Shown: piece after piece, positions 7,089 through 13,914 of the stretch
How the letters are laid out: the number at the start of each line of letters is the position of its first letter
Numbering within the stretch: position 1 is the first letter of the stretch
Source of the DNA: Niameybacter massiliensis
GTDB taxonomy: Bacteria; Bacillota; Clostridia; Lachnospirales; Cellulosilyticaceae
Assembly: GCF_001282685.1 (NCBI RefSeq)
Contig: NZ_LN875035.1
Span: 1,691,572 to 1,755,571 of the forward strand
Reading direction: 5' to 3'
DNA length: 64,000 nucleotides
Notes under the pieces: model-generated
The model's input: the letters and a program-made list of their open reading frames with translations, nothing else
Databases searched by the model: none
What the model was told of the DNA's origin: nothing
Translations under genes and position numbers: made by a program

Positions 7089-8435
7089 TTATTCGCACAT
7101 TTCATTTTTTTTATGCCAGATTCCTTTAAAATAAAAAATACATGAAATAATTGTAGCAATTACCCATCCAATTGGCCAAGAAAGCCATATACCTGTTGAT
7201 CCAAATGGTATAGCAAGAATAAAAGCTAAGATAACACGTAAAATTAAATCAGAAAAAGTTGTAACCATAAAAGCCCACATGACACCTGCTCCTCTTAATA
7301 TACCATCAGCCATAAGCTTAACTGCAATAACTAGATAAAAAGGGGCTACAATTCTAAGAAAAGTTTCACCTACTTTTATAGCTTCTATATTAGTTGCATT
7401 CATAAAAATTTGTATCATTTGCTTTGGTAAGCAGAAGAATAAAAATATAAAAGGTATAACAACACAAATCATAAGCTTCAATGCTTCTTTAAATCCTTCT
7501 TTTATACGCTGTATTTTTTTTGCTCCTATATTTTGAGCTGTAAAACTAGATAGACTACTTGCCATCGTGGTAAATGATGTAATTGCAAACGTGTTAAGTT
7601 TTATAGCTGCAGAATAGCCTGCAATTATATTCGACCCATAGCTATTTACAAGCCCTTGAATAAACAGGTTGCCTACTGATATAAAACTCTGTTGTAAAAT
7701 ACTTGGGATAGCTACTTTAGCAATACGTCCTAGCATCTCTTTTGAAAACTTCGGATAATGTTCTTCTGTATGAATTTGTTTCGTTCTTTTAACAAGAGCT
7801 AAAGCCGCAAGTATAGATGCAATACCCTGTGCAATAAAAGTTGCCCAAGCCACACCTGCTACTCCCCATTTAAATCCAACCACAAAGAGTATATCTAGTA
7901 TTATATTCCCTATAGAAGAAGCAATCAAAAACCATAACGGCGTAGTTGAATCACCTAATGCTGTGAATACTCCTGTACAAATATTATATAAAAAGAGAAA
8001 GATTAATCCTCCAATATAAATATTTAAATAAAGTGCACTATCTTGAAAAATATTATCTGGTGTATGTAATAAAGTCATTAAAAGCCCACTACCCCAAAGG
8101 CCTAATCCTGTAATGAATATACTTAATGTAATAATAGATATAAGAGAAGTACTTATTGCAGTTTTAAGCTTCTCATACTGTTTTGCCCCAAATAGCTGGG
8201 AGATTACAACGCTACAACCAATATTAGAACCCGTGGCTACAGCCATAAAGATCATTGTTATAGGGTAGGATGCCCCAACTGCTGCTAGCGCATCAGCTCC
8301 AACAAATTGTCCTACTACTACACTGTCTGCAATGTTATAAAGCTGTTGAAAAATTACACTTATTAACATAGGAATAGCAAATTTAAAAAGTATTTTGCTT
8401 GGTTTTCCTTCTGTCATATCTGTTATAGATGCCAT
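7089..8435 (-). CDS. MATE family multidrug/Na+ efflux transporter
   Basis: A polytopic protein of about 448 residues with the MATE architecture: two repeated bundles of six helices. The first opens with MTEGKPSKILFKFAIPMLIS and has QQLYNIADSVVVGQFVG, a highly typical MATE helix 1-2. MATE pumps export drugs or metabolites in exchange for Na+ or H+. I prefer the second in-frame ATG (8435), because the AAGGA lies directly against the first (8441). It is followed by the 69-residue gene. No regulator adjoins it. Confidence 0.9.
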   Translation of the reverse strand: MASITDMTEGKPSKILFKFAIPMLISVIFQQLYNIADSVVVGQFVGADALAAVGASYPITMIFMAVATGSNIGCSVVISQLFGAKQYEKLKTAISTSLISIITLSIFITGLGLWGSGLLMTLLHTPDNIFQDSALYLNIYIGGLIFLFLYNICTGVFTALGDSTTPLWFLIASSIGNIILDILFVVGFKWGVAGVAWATFIAQGIASILAALALVKRTKQIHTEEHYPKFSKEMLGRIAKVAIPSILQQSFISVGNLFIQGLVNSYGSNIIAGYSAAIKLNTFAITSFTTMASSLSSFTAQNIGAKKIQRIKEGFKEALKLMICVVIPFIFLFFCLPKQMIQIFMNATNIEAIKVGETFLRIVAPFYLVIAVKLMADGILRGAGVMWAFMVTTFSDLILRVILAFILAIPFGSTGIWLSWPIGWVIATIISCIFYFKGIWHKKNEMCE

Positions 8436-8553
8436 TTTCATTCCTTCTTTACTTAATATTTACCTATACATGATATGACTATTGGACGAAATTTTCAATC
8501 TATTACTTTCTTTTCATCTAACTATTTTACCTAAATGTTCTAGAAAACGATCA

Positions 8554-8599
8554 TAAAAGATAGGGCTATAAGTTTCTCAACCTATAGCCCTATCTTTTA
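8554..8599. terminator. Bidirectional terminator
   Basis: 16-base perfect arms (AAAAGATAGGGCTATA and its complement) around a 12-base loop. It ends the reverse-strand gene that precedes the MATE promoter region. Confidence 0.85.
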
Positions 8600-8612
8600 T
8601 GGTTATTATAAA

Positions 8613-8969
8613 TTAGTCACAATAAAATTCATCAATATTTCTTAAGTCCATCCCAAAGTATCTCCATCTGCCTCGCATGAATCTCCAACCTGCTACTGAG
8701 CGCCTTCCTACATAGGTAATAAAAGCCCAGAATCCCCTACCATTTTCAGGCCATATATAGGTAAATCTATAGAGACATGGGAACACTGCACCTGGGTCAA
8801 CAGCTTTAACAGATGGTCCCATTCCCTTAGGTCCACCTTGTTGGATTTCACTTGTTTCATTGTATCCTTTTGAGTTAACCTTCTTACCTTTTCCTTTTTC
8901 TGGTACAAAGTTTGGAGGAGGACTAGGTGGAATACCATTTGCCCTATCCATATCTTCACGTCTATACAT
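8613..8969 (-). CDS. Uncharacterised protein with Trp/Tyr/Arg-rich C-terminal domain
   Basis: 118 residues from the ATG at 8969, chosen because AAAGGAG lies 8 bases before it; a longer frame would start at 9026 without a good site. The N-terminal ~60 residues are Pro/Gly/Lys-rich and probably disordered. The C-terminal ~55 residues contain CLYRFTYIWPENGRGFWAFI, then a VGRRSVAGW segment and a YFGMDLRNIDEFYC ending. I recall this framework from many uncharacterised Clostridia proteins; no function is known to me. The conserved aromatic/Arg pattern suggests a compact surface or polymer-binding fold. Confidence 0.65.
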   Translation of the reverse strand: MYRREDMDRANGIPPSPPPNFVPEKGKGKKVNSKGYNETSEIQQGGPKGMGPSVKAVDPGAVFPCLYRFTYIWPENGRGFWAFITYVGRRSVAGWRFMRGRWRYFGMDLRNIDEFYCD

Positions 8970-9055
8970 TTGCTCTACTCCTTTTATCTGATGTTCTCTA
9001 TACCAGTATATGGGAACATTATGCAATAAGTTCCAGTCTACGTGCCGCTTAATAG

Positions 9056-9637
9056 TTATCTCTTTTTAGTCTTACATATAAGTTGTGTCATTGTTCCCAT
9101 TGGGCAATATACACACCAAGATTTAGGTTTATAGAGTATCATTGTAATAATACTTATAATAAGTGAAGTGAGCATCATACTATAAAATCCAAATGCAAAT
9201 TGAGCTATCCATGGTGCCACTATACTTACATCAGATATATTCCAAGGTACTTTAATAGTCCATAAAAGTGTAATTATTCCTCTAAGACTTTGTGCTCCTT
9301 GAAATACAAGGTACTTATTAAAAATCATACTTACAAACATTCCTAAGAAAAATATTAAAAATCCATATCTAAAGTACTTATGCTTCATCCATTTTGGCAT
9401 AGATTGATACCTAGATAATTTCAGCTTATTTCCTAATAAATCTAAAAGTTGCCCACGTCCACAATAATGATGACAATATGATTTATTACCTGTAAATATA
9501 GAAATCATTAGTGGGGTCAAAAAGCAAATCATACCTAGCCAACCAAATAAAACATTAAAAAATCCTAAAATAAAATACAAGCTAGTTAAAATCCATAAGT
9601 ATTCCCACCATTTTTTCTTCTTTTTATTATTTGTCAT
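9056..9637 (-). CDS. NapH/NosR-like membrane Fe-S electron-transfer protein
   Basis: A 193-residue membrane protein with about four to five hydrophobic helices and two Cys motifs: KSYCHHYCGRG near residue 52-62 and WCVYCPMGTMTQ near 174-185. The NapH/NosR/RdxA group carries similar CxxxC(G/P)-type motifs at the ends of membrane helices. These proteins pass electrons between cytoplasmic ferredoxins and extracytoplasmic carriers. Its gene directly abuts the ferredoxin gene (stop and start adjacent), so they are one operon. The divergent neighbour encodes an FMN-binding lipoprotein, an expected exterior electron acceptor. It is a short version of the family, without an appended ferredoxin domain. 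Confidence 0.75.
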   Translation of the reverse strand: MTNNKKKKKWWEYLWILTSLYFILGFFNVLFGWLGMICFLTPLMISIFTGNKSYCHHYCGRGQLLDLLGNKLKLSRYQSMPKWMKHKYFRYGFLIFFLGMFVSMIFNKYLVFQGAQSLRGIITLLWTIKVPWNISDVSIVAPWIAQFAFGFYSMMLTSLIISIITMILYKPKSWCVYCPMGTMTQLICKTKKR

Positions 9638-9844
9638 TTAGTCTACCTCTTTCATATCAATTGTAGAAGCCGTGCATACTTTACTACATTTAGTACATCC
9701 CACACATTTATCTAAATTAATAATTGCCGTTACTCCTTCTGGAATAGAAATAGCACCTACTGGACAATTATTCATACATACACCACAAGCTGCACAATAG
9801 TTGAAGTCTACTACTGCTTTTTTTCTTTTTCTCTTATCGCTCAT
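9638..9844 (-). CDS. 2[4Fe-4S] ferredoxin
   Basis: 68 residues with two complete CxxCxxCxxxC motifs (Cys17/20/23/27 and Cys47/50/53/57), the classic bacterial-type ferredoxin with two [4Fe-4S] clusters. The second motif ends CT rather than the usual CP. A Lys/Arg-rich start (MSDKRKRKKA) precedes the fold and could help docking to the membrane protein encoded immediately downstream. It is first gene of a two-gene operon, with GGGAGG upstream. It probably supplies electrons to the NapH-like protein. Confidence 0.85.
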   Translation of the reverse strand: MSDKRKRKKAVVDFNYCAACGVCMNNCPVGAISIPEGVTAIINLDKCVGCTKCSKVCTASTIDMKEVD

Positions 9845-9966
9845 ACCTGCCTCCCAAAATTAAACTCATAATGTATCTTTATCTTACAGATAATTATGGG
9901 TTCATTCTGTAACTGTGTCACATATCTGTTATGTATTCCATTATACATCCTGTTATTTTCTTCCTA

Positions 9967-9995
9967 TTGCCCCATCTTTTAACATATGCTATACT
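9967..9995 (+). promoter_or_regulatory. Sigma-A-type promoter of the FMN-binding lipoprotein gene
   Basis: TTGCCC (9967-9972), a 17-base spacer and TATACT (9990-9995). CTGTTAT motifs lie just upstream (9926, 9950) and downstream (10009). Confidence 0.55.
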
Positions 9996-10045
9996 TTTAC
10001 CGCATAATCTGTTATGCACTATACGAACTATAAGCGGAGGCTAGA

Positions 10046-10537
10046 ATGAAAAAATTTCTATTAGTGGCTACTGTAGCCCTATCTACACTATCTTTTGTAG
10101 GGTGTGCGGCACCTACATCTGAAACATCTGTTGCAACTACACCAACCTACAAAAATGGTACATATCGTGGGGGATACTTAGACGGAACTGTTGAAGTAGA
10201 ATTTGCTTTAACTGATAATGTTATTGAATCAGTAAAATACAGAAAACTTAAATATAAAGATACAGACTTCTTAGCAAAAGATGCAAGTGAAACAACTGTA
10301 TTATTAGCAGGTCAATATCAATCTCTTATTGATCACTTAGTAGGTAAAAATATTTCTGCCATTGATGATTTATACCATCCTGGTGAAATCGCTGAAACAA
10401 TTGATGGTTTATCAAGTGCTTCTATCAAAGAAGGTGAAGTAATCGATACACTTTCAGGAGCTACACTTAGAAGTGGTAAAATCATTTCTGCACTTAATGA
10501 TGGTTTAAACAGAGGCGCATATAAATTAGCTGAATAA
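10046..10537 (+). CDS. FMN-binding-domain lipoprotein (likely covalently flavinylated)
   Basis: A 163-residue lipoprotein with lipobox FVGC (Cys20), a short Thr/Ser linker, then a single FMN-binding domain. The flavin site reads DTLSGATLRSGK at residues 134-145. This fits the Dxx(S/T)GA(T/S) signature by which ApbE transfers FMN onto Thr, here Thr140. Related extracytoplasmic carriers accept electrons from RnfG/NqrC-type or NapH-like membrane systems. The divergent ferredoxin and NapH-like genes fit that role. No apbE gene is in this window. Its final electron acceptor is unknown. Confidence 0.85.
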   Translation: MKKFLLVATVALSTLSFVGCAAPTSETSVATTPTYKNGTYRGGYLDGTVEVEFALTDNVIESVKYRKLKYKDTDFLAKDASETTVLLAGQYQSLIDHLVGKNISAIDDLYHPGEIAETIDGLSSASIKEGEVIDTLSGATLRSGKIISALNDGLNRGAYKLAE

Positions 10538-10576
10538 TAAATTTAGGGAGGTGACTAATCATCTCCCTAAATTTAA
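10537..10576 (+). terminator. Intrinsic terminator after the FMN lipoprotein gene
   Basis: AAATTTAGGGAG and CTCCCTAAATTT arms with an inner TGA/TCA pair. There is only a weak T-run. Confidence 0.75.
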
Positions 10577-10613
10577 TTCTCTGTTCCTATTCTGTTATTT
10601 CTAATATTTTCAA

Positions 10614-10642
10614 TTGACAATTACATTAAAATTTGATATTTT
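10614..10642 (+). promoter_or_regulatory. Sigma-A-type promoter of the acetate-transporter-like gene
   Basis: Perfect TTGACA (10614-10619), a 17-base spacer and TATTTT (10637-10642). Confidence 0.55.
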
Positions 10643-10698
10643 AACTACTGTTGACTTAATTAAACGGACATTTAAAATAACTTGTTAGGAGAACTAAT

Positions 10699-11307
10699 AT
10701 GAACGAGACTAAAGTAAAAGTAATCACTGCTGATCCTTCGGCATTAGGTCTTTTCGGGCTTGCTATTGTTACATTAGTAGCATCTTCACAAAAGTTAGGA
10801 CTTACATCTGGTGTATCACTTGTTTTACCATGGGCAATCTTCCTTGGTGCATCTGCTCAGCTTATGGCATGTATCCATGACTTCAAACACAATAACACTT
10901 TCGGTGCAACAGCTTTTGGTGCATATGCATTTTTCTGGTATGCAATGGGCTTTACATGGTTAATTCAAAACGGAGTATTTGGTGAAACATTAGCAGCTAG
11001 CGTAGATGGTAAACAATTAGGTTTCGCCTTCTTAGGCTACTTAATCTTCACTATCTTTATGACAATTGGTGCTATGGAAACTCACAAAGTATTATTTACA
11101 ATCTTTGTACTTATTGATTTCTTATTCATCGGTTTAGCATTCTCTTCATTTGGTATTATGGAACATGGAATGCATCAATTAGCAGCTTATGCTGAACTTG
11201 CTATTGCAATTGTATCATTCTACGGATGTGGCGCTGCTGTACTTAATACACACTTTGGACGTGTATTCTTACCAGTAGGTAAACCATTTGGCATTTTTAA
11301 AAAATAA
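10699..11307 (+). CDS. GPR1/FUN34/YaaH (SatP) family acetate-uptake-type transporter
   Basis: 202 residues with six predicted membrane helices. The N-terminal DPSALGLFGLAIVTL corresponds to the family's NPAPLGLxG signature, and GATAFGAYAFFWYAMG is the second conserved segment. SatP proteins move acetate or succinate with protons, or form acetate channels. It lies downstream of the FMN lipoprotein but has its own promoter and terminator, so a functional link to the electron-transfer cluster is only suggestive. GTTAGGAG precedes the ATG. Confidence 0.88.
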   Translation: MNETKVKVITADPSALGLFGLAIVTLVASSQKLGLTSGVSLVLPWAIFLGASAQLMACIHDFKHNNTFGATAFGAYAFFWYAMGFTWLIQNGVFGETLAASVDGKQLGFAFLGYLIFTIFMTIGAMETHKVLFTIFVLIDFLFIGLAFSSFGIMEHGMHQLAAYAELAIAIVSFYGCGAAVLNTHFGRVFLPVGKPFGIFKK

Positions 11308-11315
11308 TATAAATA

Positions 11316-11348
11316 ATAAAAGGAGTAGGGTTAACCCTACTCTTTTTA
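11316..11348 (+). terminator. Intrinsic terminator after the SatP-like gene
   Basis: AAAAGGAGTAGGG and CCCTACTCTTTTT arms around TTAA. It is also usable by the converging Fpg-like gene. Confidence 0.85.
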
Positions 11349-11362
11349 TTATTTATATTACC

Positions 11363-11845
11363 TTAAAGCTCATCTTTCTTCACTTTACATTTATCTTTGG
11401 GTATCTCAATATATCCAAGCCCTACGCGTCTATTCCATAAATGTTCACCTATATCTTTTAGGCTAATTTCTTTCTCTAAATCTGCATTTGAACTAAGCAA
11501 GAATTTTCCAAAGCACCAAAATTTGATGGTAAAACCCTCTTCATCATCTACTACTAAACATACGTGATGCTTTTTCTTAATCTGACCTAAACTTGTAAAA
11601 TAACTTAAATCGCCTCCAAGTCCTAATGAAATTAAAATTGTCTTATCATTAGATAACGCAATGCAAATCCATATGCCTTTATGATAGACTTCTTTGACTA
11701 AAACGCCCCTAGTCTTCCTATTCCACTCTCGTACTGAAAGATTAGTACATCTAGGCTGTAAGATATCAATGTCACTGATTCTTTTGTCCTTTAAAAGGTT
11801 ATTCATTTTTTGAGCAAGTTGATAAATTTCTAGTAATTCAACCAT
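11363..11845 (-). CDS. Truncated Fpg/Nei-like DNA glycosylase N-terminal-domain protein
   Basis: 160 residues resembling the N-terminal beta-sandwich of Fpg/Nei base-excision glycosylases, especially the Clostridia subgroup starting M-(I/V)-E-L. Here it begins MVELLEIYQLAQKMNNLLKD, with Glu3 kept and Val at the position of the catalytic Pro2. The full family is about 270 residues and continues into an H2TH domain and often a zinc finger. Here the gene stops cleanly and those parts are absent, replaced by a Lys-rich tail. The protein may bind without glycosylase activity or be a decayed paralog. AGAGGGG precedes the ATG. Confidence 0.6.
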   Translation of the reverse strand: MVELLEIYQLAQKMNNLLKDKRISDIDILQPRCTNLSVREWNRKTRGVLVKEVYHKGIWICIALSNDKTILISLGLGGDLSYFTSLGQIKKKHHVCLVVDDEEGFTIKFWCFGKFLLSSNADLEKEISLKDIGEHLWNRRVGLGYIEIPKDKCKVKKDEL

Positions 11846-11959
11846 CTTACCCCTCTTTTCTATCCTATGTCTATTTAATGTTTATTGCAATCTGTCATTC
11901 TCTCTTCCTTTACTATACACCCTCTTACTAAATAATAGTATGCCAGATTCTAAAAACAA

Positions 11960-11992
11960 ATAGACAGTCCCACATGATTTAGGACTGTCTAT
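11960..11992 (-). terminator. Intrinsic terminator after the aldo/keto reductase gene
   Basis: ATAGACAGTCC and GGACTGTCTAT arms; the reverse strand continues TTTGTTTTTAG. Confidence 0.8.
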
Positions 11993-11995
11993 CTC

Positions 11996-12859
11996 TTAAA
12001 AGTTTACTTCATCTGGATTAATACCTGCTCCACCACAGAATGGAATCTCATCAATAACCTTTATATCTTCTACTGTTAACTCAAAATCAAATACTTTAGC
12101 ATTTTCAATAATTCTACTTTCTGTAACTGATTTAGGAAGTGGCAATATATGGTGCTGTAAACACCACCTAATACAAACTTGTGCAACTGTTTTGCTATAC
12201 TTCTTAGCTAAATCTATAAGTACTTCATTATTAAGTACATTGCCTGTTCCAAGTGGACTCCATGCCTCTACAAGAATATTATGTGCTTCACAATATTCTA
12301 TTAAATCAAAGCGTGTAAAACCTGGATGGAATTCTACTTGGTTTACCATCGGCTTCACAGTCGCTGTTTCTAATAGCGCTTCTAAGTGATGTGGCAAGAA
12401 GTTGCTTACACCAATAGCCTTGATACGTCCATCATGATATAACTTTTCTAGTGCTCTCCAAGTTTCAGCATTTAGCTCTTTCCAGTTTGGAAATTGTTTT
12501 TCGATAGCTGGCCAATGAATAAGGTAAAGATCTAAATAGTCTAACTCTAATTTGCTCATTGTCTCTTCAAAAGCAGCTAATGTCTTTTCATAGCCTCTTT
12601 CGGTATTCCAAACTTTACTTGTTATAAAAAGTTGCTCACGAGGAATACCTAATTCTTTAATTGCCTTTCCAACACTGCCTTCATTTTGATAGCAGGCTGC
12701 TGTATCAATGTGAATATATCCTTCTTTTAATGCTACCTTAACAGACTCAACTGCTACTTCTCCATCTGGAGTTTGCCATGTTCCAAATCCAACACATGGA
12801 ATTTCTACACCATTTACTAATGTAAATGTATCTGAAAGCTTATTAAATCTATGTTTCAT
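11996..12859 (-). CDS. Aldo/keto reductase (AKR5-like, NADPH-dependent)
   Basis: 287 residues in a TIM-barrel AKR fold. The catalytic tetrad is complete: Asp52 and Tyr57 (HIDTAACYQNE), Lys82 (ITSKVWN) and His115 (YLIHWP). The NADPH-binding C-terminal part includes LPLPKSVTESRI. Such enzymes reduce aldehydes, glyoxals or keto-sugars. I set the start at 12859, where AAGGAG sits 8-9 bases upstream; the longer frame to 12907 adds a poor leader that covers this site. It is a single gene with its own terminator. The physiological substrate cannot be deduced. Confidence 0.92.
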   Translation of the reverse strand: MKHRFNKLSDTFTLVNGVEIPCVGFGTWQTPDGEVAVESVKVALKEGYIHIDTAACYQNEGSVGKAIKELGIPREQLFITSKVWNTERGYEKTLAAFEETMSKLELDYLDLYLIHWPAIEKQFPNWKELNAETWRALEKLYHDGRIKAIGVSNFLPHHLEALLETATVKPMVNQVEFHPGFTRFDLIEYCEAHNILVEAWSPLGTGNVLNNEVLIDLAKKYSKTVAQVCIRWCLQHHILPLPKSVTESRIIENAKVFDFELTVEDIKVIDEIPFCGGAGINPDEVNF

Positions 12860-12933
12860 TTCATTTACTCCTTCCTTTTTCTTTATTATAACTAGTGACT
12901 TACTCATCTACTAGTGTAATTATATAAAAATGG

Positions 12934-12960
12934 CTAAGTCTACGTACTGTATAGACTTAG
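12934..12960 (-). terminator. Intrinsic terminator after the DUF3298-type gene
   Basis: CTAAGTCTA and TAGACTTAG arms with a 9-base loop; the reverse strand continues CCATTTTTATA. Confidence 0.65.
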
Positions 12961-12973
12961 TCATTACTCTACA

Positions 12974-13747
12974 TTATTGTGGTAAATACTCTAATTTCAA
13001 ATAAGAGAATTGCTCATAAGGAATAGTAAATTCTAATATGCCTACTGCATGAGGTGAAATAATATATTCATTTGCTACGACAACAAGACCTTTATCTGAA
13101 AGATACCATGTATCTTCTGTTAAAATATCTTTAATATCCTTTTCATAGCCTTCAAAGAAATAATCTTTATACTCATATTTCTTTGTTTCTTTTAAAATAA
13201 AATTATTGATAAATTCTGTAGCCTTTGGTACATCTGTTAAAATTTCATTTAGAGTTAATCTTTCACCTGTCTTTGTACTAAAGGTTTGAGCAAAACGTGT
13301 CCCATTAGGATGTGCTCCACCTGTATATTCATAATAGTTATCTATAAAGCTTATAACTTTATCATCTGCTCTACCTGTTGAGTATGTTTCACCTAATTCA
13401 TATCCATGCCAATACTCTTGTTGTTCTTTAGTCCTTTGTTGATAATCCTGTTCTGCTAGCTTAATATATTCCTTCTCTCTTTGTTTAAATACTTTAAGTA
13501 GTTTCTTATAGTAAGTATTAATCTTTAAACTTGCCTTTTTATTTTCAGGTATAGTCACGCTAGGGCTATTACCTTGTACTGATAACATAATTACGCCATC
13601 TTTATCTTTAAATATTTCATCTATATCTTCATATTTAACTGTAATGATAGGTTCTACTGGCTCCTCTTTAGCGTATAAAGAAGTACAAGGTACTACATTC
13701 AATACACAAATGATTATAAGAATAATAGAGACTAAACGTTTCTTCAT
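12974..13747 (-). CDS. Secreted DUF4163/DUF3298 (RsiV/PdaC-type) domain protein
   Basis: 257 residues with a signal peptide (MKKRLVSIILIIICVLNVVP). The tandem DUF4163 and DUF3298 domain pair is recognisable by YTGGAHPNGTRFAQTFSTKT and the late segment VVVANEYIISPHAVGILEFT. The same pair forms the extracellular part of RsiV (lysozyme-sensing anti-sigma) and of the deacetylase PdaC, where it binds ligands such as lysozyme or peptidoglycan. Here it is free-standing and secreted. A charged insertion near residues 85-120 (KQREKEYIKLAEQDYQQRTK) is probably helical. It is monocistronic. Confidence 0.8.
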   Translation of the reverse strand: MKKRLVSIILIIICVLNVVPCTSLYAKEEPVEPIITVKYEDIDEIFKDKDGVIMLSVQGNSPSVTIPENKKASLKINTYYKKLLKVFKQREKEYIKLAEQDYQQRTKEQQEYWHGYELGETYSTGRADDKVISFIDNYYEYTGGAHPNGTRFAQTFSTKTGERLTLNEILTDVPKATEFINNFILKETKKYEYKDYFFEGYEKDIKDILTEDTWYLSDKGLVVVANEYIISPHAVGILEFTIPYEQFSYLKLEYLPQ

Positions 13748-13854
13748 AAAAACACTCCTTATATCTATAAACTCTATCCTTATTATACCAAATTTCTACT
13801 ATTAAATGCATAGTATTAAACATTGTATACATTTCTCATTAGAAGCATAAATAA

Positions 13855-13895
13855 AATGGAGTTTATGCCATGTAACAGGCACAAACTCCATTTCA
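13855..13895 (-). terminator. Intrinsic terminator after the arylsulfotransferase gene
   Basis: AAATGGAGTTTATGCC and GGCACAAACTCCATTT arms (one G-U type mismatch); the reverse strand ends in a T-rich run. Confidence 0.8.
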
Positions 13896-13914
13896 TTTAT
13901 ATTCTATCTATTAA

